The notes beneath the pieces were generated by a model that had not been told where the DNA came from, did not search any database, and worked only from the letters and a program-made list of their open reading frames with translations. Of a DNA stretch of 64,000 nucleotides, positions 27,034 to 34,924 are shown piece after piece. The stretch's first letter is position 1, and each line of letters opens with the position of its first letter. Location of the stretch: NCBI RefSeq assembly GCF_048060095.1, contig NZ_JBLUOA010000001.1, positions 1,860,001-1,924,000 on the forward strand, in the 5' to 3' direction. The position numbers and the translations under genes were made by a program. The DNA comes from JBLUOA01 sp048060095. Lineage in GTDB: Bacteria; Pseudomonadota; Alphaproteobacteria; Rhodobacterales; Rhodobacteraceae.

Positions 27034-28065
27034 CTACCCGTCTTCCGGGTTCGTTTCGGCATCCCTCTTTATTGACACAGCTACTTCTAGCGCAGTCTCA
27101 TAGTCATCCAAATCTACCGGAAACAAGTCGAAGAAAAGTTCTGTGCACTGTTCGTACGACACGTTGTAACTCTCGGAACTATCACCGTCGGCACCAGCAG
27201 AAACAAAGTTACGGCTGCTTAGGTGCTCGAAAAATGCCGCCGACATGAGAAATGGGCTGGCATATCCATCGCGGAGACTCTGGTTCCCAAGCCGCTCGTC
27301 TGTGGCCACTTCGCTGTCAATTTCTCGGATTCGGTTGAAGGCCAGTGCAAGGTTATCTTTTTCGAGGACTGCATTTGCACATTCGAAGACCTTCTGATTG
27401 CAGGTCGACCACCAATATCCCTCATTTCTTTGGTCCAAAGCCTTGGATGAGACAATGACAGCGGTGACACTCGGGGGGCGGTCTAGCACCATTCCCTCTG
27501 AGAAATGAACGCTACCTTCGACTCCACCAGCACGACTTTCCTGCATTGCCGAGAAGTTCTCTCTAAGCAATGACCCCATTTGGTGACGGGTTGCCTTCCA
27601 ATCTGTACTCTCTGCGCTGGCTTCTAGAGCAGTTGGATTGTAATTGTCTTGAAGACTTAAAGTGGCTATCCGGATCTCCCCAAATACTCGCGCTATGTCG
27701 CTTGCCGGGTAAATCGATCCACTGTAGTCATCCGTTGTCACAGCGAGTCTATGCGCGATGGAGAACGCACTTTCGTCTGCAAGCTCCTCGTCTAATTCGA
27801 CCCAGAGGTCGCGCGGAAAAATTTGCGCGTTGCGAGGCGCAACCAGGTTCCAATATGCCTCAGTCACCGCAACTTGATCAGAGATACAGGAGGCACGCAG
27901 CAAACCTTCAGCAGAAGCTGCTCGTGTGAGTAACTCAAATGCTGAGTTTTTGAACTGTTCCTGAGGGGTTTCACGATTCCAGTACTGGACGAAGAAATAC
28001 GAACCAGCGGCCAGTATGGCTCCTCCTACAATGCCCTCTACAATGTTCTTAGTCGACAACGGCAT
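27034..28065 (-). CDS. Single-pass anchored protein of unknown function
   Basis: 343 aa from the ATG at 28065 (MPLSTKNIVEG); a TTG 11 codons upstream is possible but has no ribosome site. One transmembrane segment (about residues 10-28) anchors a largely helical acidic domain with several cysteines (ASCISD, STCNQKVFECANAV, YEQCTELFF). I do not recognise a family. It is convergent with the pentapeptide gene, 149 bases away. Codon use and G+C are unlike the core, pointing to transfer. The intergenic space upstream holds an island repeat rather than a clear promoter. Confidence 0.6.
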   Translation of the reverse strand: MPLSTKNIVEGIVGGAILAAGSYFFVQYWNRETPQEQFKNSAFELLTRAASAEGLLRASCISDQVAVTEAYWNLVAPRNAQIFPRDLWVELDEELADESAFSIAHRLAVTTDDYSGSIYPASDIARVFGEIRIATLSLQDNYNPTALEASAESTDWKATRHQMGSLLRENFSAMQESRAGGVEGSVHFSEGMVLDRPPSVTAVIVSSKALDQRNEGYWWSTCNQKVFECANAVLEKDNLALAFNRIREIDSEVATDERLGNQSLRDGYASPFLMSAAFFEHLSSRNFVSAGADGDSSESYNVSYEQCTELFFDLFPVDLDDYETALEVAVSIKRDAETNPEDG

Positions 28066-28203
28066 TTGAGATCTTCGGCTTACTTCAATTTCTAGCAAGT
28101 TAACTGAAGGTTGAGGGTGTTCAAGGTTCGAGCAAATTTAGGACGAGTTCCATGCAGGGCGTCGTGTCACCAACTGGCTTCCTTACAACGTCGCACTAGA
28201 GAG

Positions 28204-28354
28204 CGGCCCATTCCTGCCGTTGGCACGGGGCTCGCAGCGCTGCGGTGCGGCCCGTCGAAGGAGACATTCGCCGCGACGCCACAATCGAACGAGCGGCGAA
28301 CTGGAAGTCTGCGGAACAAAGCGCCATTTCGCTGCATCTGCGCTAACAGCGGCC
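28204..28354. repeat. Island intergenic repeat, copy A
   Basis: The block 28239-28354 aligns over its whole length with 32300-32414. Shared cores include GCTGCG, CGGC-CGTC, GGAGACA-TCGC, ATCGAAC and TTTCGCTGC-TCTGC. The left part contains the 18-mer also seen at 23820. It is not coding in any convincing frame. The same kind of AGACATTCGC-containing element is common between genes in Rhodobacteraceae. Confidence 0.55.
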
Positions 28355-28397
28355 TTCGCGAACGCACTGTTAAAAACGGTTCATTGCAAGACAGAAT

Positions 28398-28744
28398 TCA
28401 CAAGAGAATACCCTTGAAGGCGTGGTTGCTGTCGGTCGTCACCTTGTATTTCTTTGACCGTTCTACACGAATGCCGTTTTCACGCATCAAGCAACCAATG
28501 TGACGGTGGCCGACGTTCAGACCAAACTCCTTCAACTCTTCCGTGATCCTCGGTCGTCCGTATCTCCCAAGGCTGAAACGGGATGCTCCTTGATGTGCGC
28601 GAGCACGACCATGTCTCTCCACTGTCTTTGACTGGCCGGGCGGGTACGGTATGCACGTAAACCACGCGGGCTGACGGCCAACAGGTCGCACATTCGTTTG
28701 GCTCCGAACGCATTGCGGTGTTCTTCAATGAACCGAAACCTCAT
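28398..28744 (-). pseudogene. IS3-family OrfB, frameshifted and truncated
   Basis: It starts MRFRFIEEHRNAFGAKRMCDLL, the typical HTH_21-type N-terminus of IS3 OrfB. It continues to about 28580, then shifts frame to YGRPRITEELKEFGLNVGHRH and RRENGI-like residues ending near residue 115. No integrase-core aspartates or glutamate remain. Confidence 0.8.
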
Positions 28745-29016
28745 GGCTTCTGGCCCGCGAAGAACTGCGTTGCCTTTTTTTGGATGTCCCTCTCCTCCTT
28801 AAGAATGCGGTTTTCGCGTCGAAGCCGCTCACTCTCGCGGGCAAGGTCCAAGTCTTTGTCGGATACCACTTCAGTGTCGCTATGCGCCGTGACCCATTTA
28901 TTCAAGGTGGATAAGCCAACACTCAGATCTGACGCTACCTGCCTCCTTTTCAGCCCGCTCATCAGCGCGATCCGCACCGCATCGGCCCGGAACTCGTCCG
29001 TTCGTTTCAGTCCCAT
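28741..29016 (-). CDS. IS3-family transposase OrfA
   Basis: 91-aa helix-turn-helix protein MGLKRTDEFRADAVRIAL, with a C-terminal leucine-zipper region (ESERLRRENRILKEERDIQKKATQFFA), the classic OrfA architecture. It is intact, but its OrfB partner is broken, so the element cannot transpose by itself. The ATGA overlap with orfB is a translational coupling site. Confidence 0.9.
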   Translation of the reverse strand: MGLKRTDEFRADAVRIALMSGLKRRQVASDLSVGLSTLNKWVTAHSDTEVVSDKDLDLARESERLRRENRILKEERDIQKKATQFFAGQKP

Positions 29017-29085
29017 AGTTCGTCTCCTTTGTTGGAATAAATGCTACCAAAGAAGCGGCATCAAACCGTGACACGTCCAGTTTCA

Positions 29086-29361
29086 ATTGACGCATCGCGG
29101 CGTCTCGCATTGCCACCGTTAATGCAGTCGGAGAATGGCCGGAGATCCTTGAAGGTCATAGCGATTTGGTTTGCTGGCCACACGCAAGAAACTCGTCAAG
29201 TGACACCTTACGACGAATTTATCCGCGCTTGAGGATTGATTGCGCAGCACCTCGTCGGGCCCAGGCCGAAAACGATTTCAGGGGACCACAGCCTCCGACC
29301 GTCGCGATCCACGTCCGCGCCGCCGCAGACCCGTTTCGACAGAGCAAGCCACACGTATACG
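29086..29361. other. Intergenic region between the IS remnant and the peptide operon
   Basis: Short open frames exist on both strands, but none has a recognisable family or ribosome site. It is probably eroded sequence left between the IS end and the promoter at 29362. Confidence 0.4.
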
Positions 29362-29390
29362 TTGAAAAATATGCGAACATGTGGCATTAT
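29362..29390 (+). promoter_or_regulatory. Strong putative promoter of the peptide-membrane-SBP operon
   Basis: TTGAAA (29362-29367), 17-base spacer, CATTAT (29385-29390), 35 bases before the ATG at 29426. It is one of the best sigma-70-like matches in the window. Confidence 0.55.
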
Positions 29391-29425
29391 TTCTGTCTAT
29401 CGAAACTGCATGGAAAGAGTTTTCG

Positions 29426-29578
29426 ATGAAAATCTTTTGCACAGTCGTATTTTTTTTCGCAACTTTTGCGCCTGCATATTCTGCGGCGTTCGACGTTAGC
29501 GCTGGACGTTTTGGCGATGGTGGGCGTCCCGTTCCCGGACTTGGTCCGTGCAATCCTGAAATCCAGTTGTGCCGCTGA
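29426..29578 (+). CDS. Small secreted peptide (50 aa)
   Basis: The ATG at 29426, with AAAGAG upstream, opens MKIFCTVVFFFATFAPAYSA, a clear Sec signal peptide with a predicted cut after AYSA. The mature part is only about 30 residues: Gly/Pro-rich with two cysteines (FGDGGRPVPGLGPCNPEIQLCR), which could form one disulfide. It is the first gene of an operon, 9 bases before the membrane protein. Candidate roles: secreted signal, bacteriocin-like peptide or small subunit of the membrane complex. No family recognised. Confidence 0.6.
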   Translation: MKIFCTVVFFFATFAPAYSAAFDVSAGRFGDGGRPVPGLGPCNPEIQLCR

Positions 29579-29587
29579 CCGGCACGA

Positions 29588-31237
29588 ATGTCAGGTATTG
29601 CCTACACCGTAGCTGTCATCCTCGGCGGTATCACACTGATTGCCGAGGCCTATCGTCAATTCGAGAAACCGGTTGTCGTTCACGCGCATAACCGCTTTCC
29701 GGTGCTGCGCAAGCTCGACATTTCGTCGCTCTGCTCCAAGTCGGAGTATCTGCGTGGCTTCATCATCTATGTCATCATCTATCTTTCGGCCTACGCGGCC
29801 TTCTTGACGTCGCTCGAATTGTACGAGTTGCTCAACACACCCGAAGCGGGCCAGAAATTGGCTGGCGCAATCGGGCACGTGTCGCCGACGGGACAAGAAG
29901 AGGGCGCAGGTGGTGTAGACGACTATGGCAAACCGATCTTCGTCTCGGCAAGCATCATTTTTTCGCTGTCTTCCGGCCTGTTCGCGCCGATCGAACGTTA
30001 CACGCGGGCGTTCGCGCACCGGCTGGCGGGTATTCCACGGGGCGTCTACCGGATCATCGGGCAGTTGAAACGCGTAGATTACGAAATCCTCGCCCCGAAT
30101 CTTCCGTTGCCGTTGTCGACCAGCTATTCCGACAGCATTGAAGAACTGTCCGAAGACATTTTGAAAAGTCAGATGATCGAGGAAACCCGCAATGCGCTTC
30201 GGGTGATCGACATTCTGTCGCCCGCTGTCACAGGGCAGCTCGGCGACCGAATTTTCACTCAGGACAGTTTGGAATCCGTCAATGAGCTGATCGATAGCGA
30301 ACGCGATTCCGTAAAAGCGCTCAGCGATCGACTTTCGTCCCTGCGGGAGAACCACGGTGCGTTGGAGGAGCTTCACAGGCAAGTGCTCGACACGCGCGAC
30401 AACCTGCAAGCGCTGTTCGCGGTGCTGTTCATCCAGAGCCGCTCCATCGCATTGGTGAGTGATGCTACACCGACGGCGCGGATTATGGATAAGCTGCTGG
30501 AGCGGCACACCGACCCGGATTCCCAAAGTCTTGCCGGAGCGCTTGCCACCACTTTCGTTGCGACGATTGTGATCGTCACGCTGGCCGATCTTCTATTCGT
30601 ATATGGGGCCTATGGCGGGCGGACCCTTGCCGAGGTCATCGCCGCAGAAATCAATGTGTCGATCCGGTTCGGTCTGTGGGCGGCGGTGCGAATAACACTA
30701 ATGTTTCTCGCCAGCGCCGCGCTGGCGGTGATCGTTCGTGAAACCCGTATCGATTCGGGTCAATGGCCGGCCTATACGGTCAACCGGTTGCCGTTCCTGC
30801 GGTTCAGTATTGCGGCGATCATCCCCGGGATCGCAGCCATTATCGCCTGTTTCATCGGCGATATCGGGGAAAAGTCCATTGGATTGCTTATCAGCAGCGG
30901 TACTGTCATGACCAAGAGCCAGCTTGAAGACTCGGTCCAGAGCGGCGGCGGCTTTTATCTCATGTGTTTCGGCTGGGGCTTCCTTATCAGCATATTCTAT
31001 TTCCTTGTCACCGATCTGCACGACGAATTGCCCGCACGCAAGACGGTTAGCATTGCGCTTGGCGTATTCGCGCTATTCGCGGTCTGGGCACTGGTCATCG
31101 TGGTGAGCGGTTATTCAGGCGGCGGCGAAGACGAATTCTGGCTCGCGCGCATAATCAAGGAAACCTCGGGCTTTGCGCTGCCCGCGCTGATCTTCTTTGT
31201 CACTTTCGCGTTGCTGCTCGAATGGACGGAGGAATAG
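29588..31237 (+). CDS. Nine-segment membrane protein with a cytosolic coiled-coil insert
   Basis: 549 aa. Hydrophobic segments lie near residues 3-21, 57-77, 115-131, 318-345, 362-385, 405-427, 455-478, 487-510 and 525-546. Between the third and fourth is a hydrophilic, helical stretch of about 185 residues (IEELSEDILKSQMIEE; ESVNELIDSERDSVKALSDRL), likely a coiled coil. It ends with EWTEE. I recognise no transporter or channel signature. It lies between the secreted peptide (9 bases before) and a periplasmic binding protein (4 bases after), suggesting one envelope complex. Confidence 0.7.
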   Translation: MSGIAYTVAVILGGITLIAEAYRQFEKPVVVHAHNRFPVLRKLDISSLCSKSEYLRGFIIYVIIYLSAYAAFLTSLELYELLNTPEAGQKLAGAIGHVSPTGQEEGAGGVDDYGKPIFVSASIIFSLSSGLFAPIERYTRAFAHRLAGIPRGVYRIIGQLKRVDYEILAPNLPLPLSTSYSDSIEELSEDILKSQMIEETRNALRVIDILSPAVTGQLGDRIFTQDSLESVNELIDSERDSVKALSDRLSSLRENHGALEELHRQVLDTRDNLQALFAVLFIQSRSIALVSDATPTARIMDKLLERHTDPDSQSLAGALATTFVATIVIVTLADLLFVYGAYGGRTLAEVIAAEINVSIRFGLWAAVRITLMFLASAALAVIVRETRIDSGQWPAYTVNRLPFLRFSIAAIIPGIAAIIACFIGDIGEKSIGLLISSGTVMTKSQLEDSVQSGGGFYLMCFGWGFLISIFYFLVTDLHDELPARKTVSIALGVFALFAVWALVIVVSGYSGGGEDEFWLARIIKETSGFALPALIFFVTFALLLEWTEE

Positions 31238-31241
31238 GACC

Positions 31242-32252
31242 GTGATCGCAATGCCGCACCTAGCCCGCTGCCTGGCCATTGTTGCGCTGGCGCTGTCCGG
31301 CCACGGCGCAGCGGCGCAGGAGGTGGAACTCCGCATCGGGGTCCGCACGGACGCGGCGCCGTTTTCCTATCAGCGGTCCGGGCGCCGGGCGAGCACCATA
31401 TCCATACCCGGCCCGCTGATCAATCAGGGGTATGACGGCTTCGTTGTCTATCTATGCGATCGAGCCTTGCTGGACCTGCAACGGCAGATGGGCGACCGGC
31501 TGAAGGTGGTGCCGGTCAACGTCCAAGCAAGCAACCGGTTCGAGGAACTGCGCAATGGCGGGATCGACCTGCTCTGCGATCCGGCGACAATCACGCGAGA
31601 GAGGGTACGCGAGTTCCTTGCGTCGATGCCGATCTACATTTCCGGTATAACCTTCGCGAAACAGCCGGAGATCCCACCGCAGTATTGCGGCTCGATCGCG
31701 GGAATCGTTGGCCGCACCACGGCAGAGACCAACGGCATCCACCTGATCCTCGACAATGGCGAGTGGCCGCAGTTTGAACCTTTGGTCCGGGACTACCTTA
31801 CGAAAGGCGACGAATGGACCGAACCCAACCACGCTTGCAATGCGCTTGTTGATACCGGTCAGGCGGTCGCCGGCTCGCGCCCGGTTCCGATCCGGCTATT
31901 CGACAACCATATCGACGCGGCGGCGGCATTTTGCGATAGCGAAATCCTCTACTATGTCGGTGACATCGAGATCGTTGAACGCAACCTTGCAGCCGTGCCG
32001 GACTGCGCCTACTCGCTGGCGCGCGTCACCTATACCGAGGAACGCTACGCGATCTTCGCTCGCACCGATTTCGAAAACCCGGAAACCGGGCTGCTGACGC
32101 TGCGGTTCTTGGAATCTCTGGCTCGGATCATCTATGCGTCGCCCTCAGCGCTCGATCAGGCGTTTGTGCACACTTTTTCGGGCTACCAGCCGACCGAAAA
32201 ACTCCAGTTTTTCAACTGGTCGATCCGCGGCATCCCGCGCGCTGAGAACTGA
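31242..32252 (+). CDS. Periplasmic substrate-binding protein-like, SBP family 3 type
   Basis: 336 aa from the GTG at 31242, which has GGAGG nine bases upstream; the ATG at 31251 is an alternative but badly spaced. Signal peptide MPHLARCLAIVALALSGHGAAAQ, then VELRIGVRTDAAPFSYQ and YDGFVVYLCDRALLDLQ, and a NGGIDLLCDPATITRERVREF lobe, the layout of amino-acid-binding (SBP_bac_3) proteins. Six or more cysteines suggest disulfides. There is no ABC permease beside it; the partner is instead the polytopic protein 4 bases upstream. It may sense a ligand for that protein rather than import it. Confidence 0.75.
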   Translation: MIAMPHLARCLAIVALALSGHGAAAQEVELRIGVRTDAAPFSYQRSGRRASTISIPGPLINQGYDGFVVYLCDRALLDLQRQMGDRLKVVPVNVQASNRFEELRNGGIDLLCDPATITRERVREFLASMPIYISGITFAKQPEIPPQYCGSIAGIVGRTTAETNGIHLILDNGEWPQFEPLVRDYLTKGDEWTEPNHACNALVDTGQAVAGSRPVPIRLFDNHIDAAAAFCDSEILYYVGDIEIVERNLAAVPDCAYSLARVTYTEERYAIFARTDFENPETGLLTLRFLESLARIIYASPSALDQAFVHTFSGYQPTEKLQFFNWSIRGIPRAEN

Positions 32253-32299
32253 ATCGACATTTTGCGGCCTAGAGCTGCGTTCCGACCACCATAGTCGTT

Positions 32300-32414
32300 G
32301 CTGCGCTACGGCACGTCAGAGGAGACACTCGCTGGGGGAGCAAGATCGAACAGTTCTTGGAGGTCAACTGGGCAGGATAAGGGGCTCTTTCGCTGCGGCT
32401 GCACTGACGTCAGC
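32300..32414. repeat. Island intergenic repeat, copy B
   Basis: About 115 bases aligning with copy A at 28239-28354 on the same strand. It separates the peptide operon from the hydrolase-protease pair. Confidence 0.55.
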
Positions 32415-32479
32415 TTAATCGAGCGTTTTAAGCTCATTTGGATGCACGAGCCATAGATTAATTACTACGGGAGGTAGGA

Positions 32480-34924
32480 ATGAATCCTAGATTAATTCAA
32501 CAGAAAATTACCGAAGCCGTTCAAAACAATGATTTGGGTGCAATCCAAACGTTGCAGAAAGACCTTCTGCAGGAAACCGATTACGGCGAACAGCCCTATG
32601 ACGCAGCCATCGAACTCAAGCCGGAACTGCGGGCCCAGCTCGAAACGTCGTTCGAGGGTGCCACGATGGTCAACTGGGCGAACCGCCTGGCGCGGGCAGA
32701 ACGTCTGGTCAACTACCGCCTGAAAACACTATTCGGCTTCGACGGGACACGAATCGTTTCAGAGGGCGACAGCTGGTTCCAGTATCCCCTGCTGCTGGAT
32801 GACCTTATCGATCAAGTGAGTTTCGAAAGGGACTTCGCCGTCTTCTCTCTAGGCGCGGCCGGCGATCTTGTTCAGCGCATGACGCAACAACGCGAATACA
32901 AGCGCGCGCTGCAGGATACCAAGTCTCCGATCCTCCTGCTCTCGGGCGGCGGAAACGATCTGCTGGGGGACGGTCGGTTTGAGAACCTGCTGCTGCCATT
33001 CTCATCCGGCGCGGCGCCTGAGGATCTGGTGAACAAAGCAGCACTGGATCAGGTGTCACGGGAAATCCTTGGTTTCTATCGTCAAATACTGACGGATGTG
33101 CGAGACAACCATCCCGGGGTGATGGTGTTCGGTCATGCCTATGACACGCCTTTCCCCAAGAACGGCGGCAAGTATTTCGGCGCGCCCCTAAAAAACGTGG
33201 GGATCGATCTGAAGCTTGGGCGCAAGGTGATCGAGGTCATCTTGGATGATTTTAGCGGTCGCCTGAACCAACTGGCACCGGAGTTCCCTAACTATCAGTT
33301 TGTGAACATGAAGGGCACCGTCGGCGACCATCCAAACAGTTGGCGGGACGAATTGCATCCCGAAAGCAAGGGGTTCGAACGTGCTGCAAAACCGTTGATT
33401 GGCGCCATCAGGGCGCATCTGTCGAGTTCCGGTTTCGAAGCGGCGTCGGCCGAGGCCAACGATGCAACCACCGTGGGCGTCTGGCCGTTCGAAAGCGACA
33501 CAGTGGGGCGCACCATCGTTCTCGACCCGGGCCACGGCGGAACCGCGAGCCTCGGCGGTTCGAGCTGGAACAACGCCATTGGCCCCTCCGGCACGCTGGA
33601 AAAAACTTGGACACTCGATGTCTGCCAACGCGCCCGCGATGTCCTAACGGCGCGCGGACATACCGTGCTCGTGACACGCGACACGGATATGAATGTCTCT
33701 ATCGAAGGGCGGCGCAAGGTCGCCCGCGATGCGCGAGCGGGCTGCTTCGTCTCGGTGCACTTCAACGCCTCGACCGCGCATAATGCGCAGGGAACGGAAA
33801 CCTACGTTCACCCGACCACGACATCGGCCGCAAGCATCCTCCTGATGCGGCGTGTACAAAAAGCGATGGTTGCCGAATTGGGGCTTACTAACCGGAACGA
33901 CACCCGCAGCACCGACGGGATATTGCGCGGCAGCTTCGGCGTTATCCGGGAAAACCGGCACCATGCCGACACCGCCGTGTGTCTCCATGAGGTCAGTTTC
34001 ATGGATCGCATCGACGAGGAAAACCGTATCAAGACGGAAACCTATCGCGAATGCATCGCCAAAGCGCTGGCCGACGGCATCGATGCGTTCTTTGGAGCCG
34101 GCACGGAAGCGGCCGACGCGTTCGAATTGGTGGCCGAGTATGATTTCGAGGACGCCATCCATGCGAACGCGGTCGCAAGCGGTCTGTCGATCCCGCAATT
34201 CCTCGGCCTCGCCGAAGCGCCTCCGGGCGGCGGGTTGACCGCACGGGGGGCCTCGTCACTTGGCGTTCCGTTCGAGAGTGCCGCAGGCCAGACCCTGCTC
34301 GACACGATGTTCGCACAGGCCGCGCGCACGAGCGAGTATGTCGAGCCGGACCGCAACGAAGACGTCTTCCTCGACGGATCGCAGGGGATCGATTTCTCAA
34401 CGCTCGACCAAGGGGCGGTTGAGCACCTGGAACAATTCAGGGCAGCCTACGCAGGCTTCGAAAGTTCAGGTTTCGACTTCGCCGCCTTCTCCGCCTTCGT
34501 GGCGGGGCTCGGGTTGAGGCACTTCTCCGCAACCGAGCTGCTGTTCCTAGGCAACAGCAATGCGGGAGGCTCGTGCAAGGGCAAGAACGCCCCGCCGCCT
34601 CGGTCCCTCTGGAACAACATCGCTAACACCGCCCGCATGCTGGACGAAATCCGCGAGCGTATCGGACACCCGGTCAAAATCCTCAGCGGCTACCGGAACA
34701 GCGCCTACAACAGCTGCGTCCGCGGCGCGTCAGGCAGCTTGCACATGAAGTACAACGCGATTGATTGGACCGCCTCGGGACGAACGATCAGGGAATGGCA
34801 CGAAATCGCCAAAAAGGTTCGGAGCGAAAACCCCGCCTTTATCGGCGGGATCGGGCGCTACGACAGCAAGAACTTCGTGCACATCGATACCCGCGGCTCT
34901 GACGTAGACTGGATCAAGCCGTGA
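32480..34924 (+). CDS. Three-enzyme fusion: SGNH hydrolase + N-acetylmuramoyl-L-alanine amidase + M15A peptidase
   Basis: 814 aa with a GGGAGG ribosome site and no signal peptide. Domains: helical N-terminus 1-85; SGNH/GDSL esterase about 90-315 (S98 in EGDSWFQYP, N159 in GGGND, D290/H293 in RDELHPES); Amidase_3 about 345-540 (Zn H352 in DPGHGG, E374, H427 in SVHFNAS, catalytic E504 in CLHEVSF); linker 545-690; peptidase M15A-like about 700-814 (H755 and D762 in SLHMKYNAIDW, H801 in FVHIDTRG). All three catalytic sets look complete. Targets of these families: acyl/acetyl esters, the MurNAc-Ala amide, and D-Ala-containing peptide bonds. Thus a cell-wall-degrading machine, yet without an export signal. 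Coupled to the next gene by a GTGA overlap. Confidence 0.88.
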   Translation: MNPRLIQQKITEAVQNNDLGAIQTLQKDLLQETDYGEQPYDAAIELKPELRAQLETSFEGATMVNWANRLARAERLVNYRLKTLFGFDGTRIVSEGDSWFQYPLLLDDLIDQVSFERDFAVFSLGAAGDLVQRMTQQREYKRALQDTKSPILLLSGGGNDLLGDGRFENLLLPFSSGAAPEDLVNKAALDQVSREILGFYRQILTDVRDNHPGVMVFGHAYDTPFPKNGGKYFGAPLKNVGIDLKLGRKVIEVILDDFSGRLNQLAPEFPNYQFVNMKGTVGDHPNSWRDELHPESKGFERAAKPLIGAIRAHLSSSGFEAASAEANDATTVGVWPFESDTVGRTIVLDPGHGGTASLGGSSWNNAIGPSGTLEKTWTLDVCQRARDVLTARGHTVLVTRDTDMNVSIEGRRKVARDARAGCFVSVHFNASTAHNAQGTETYVHPTTTSAASILLMRRVQKAMVAELGLTNRNDTRSTDGILRGSFGVIRENRHHADTAVCLHEVSFMDRIDEENRIKTETYRECIAKALADGIDAFFGAGTEAADAFELVAEYDFEDAIHANAVASGLSIPQFLGLAEAPPGGGLTARGASSLGVPFESAAGQTLLDTMFAQAARTSEYVEPDRNEDVFLDGSQGIDFSTLDQGAVEHLEQFRAAYAGFESSGFDFAAFSAFVAGLGLRHFSATELLFLGNSNAGGSCKGKNAPPPRSLWNNIANTARMLDEIRERIGHPVKILSGYRNSAYNSCVRGASGSLHMKYNAIDWTASGRTIREWHEIAKKVRSENPAFIGGIGRYDSKNFVHIDTRGSDVDWIKP

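Larger units (their letters stand above)
28398..29085 (-). mobile_element. Truncated IS3-family insertion sequence
   Basis: It consists of an orfA and the first third of an orfB, overlapping by ATGA. The left terminus is probably at 29085 (TGAAACTGGACGTG on the minus strand, with the TG end usual for IS3). The right half with the DDE catalytic core is missing, and the element stops abruptly at about 28398. Confidence 0.8.

Noticed and set aside
28111..28503. 130-codon plus-strand open frame
   Set aside because: Covers repeat copy A and the antisense of orfB; composition fits repeat DNA, not a gene.
29591..30526. 311-codon minus-strand open frame
   Set aside because: Antisense to the membrane protein; the sense frame has regular hydrophobic segments and a ribosome site, this one has neither.
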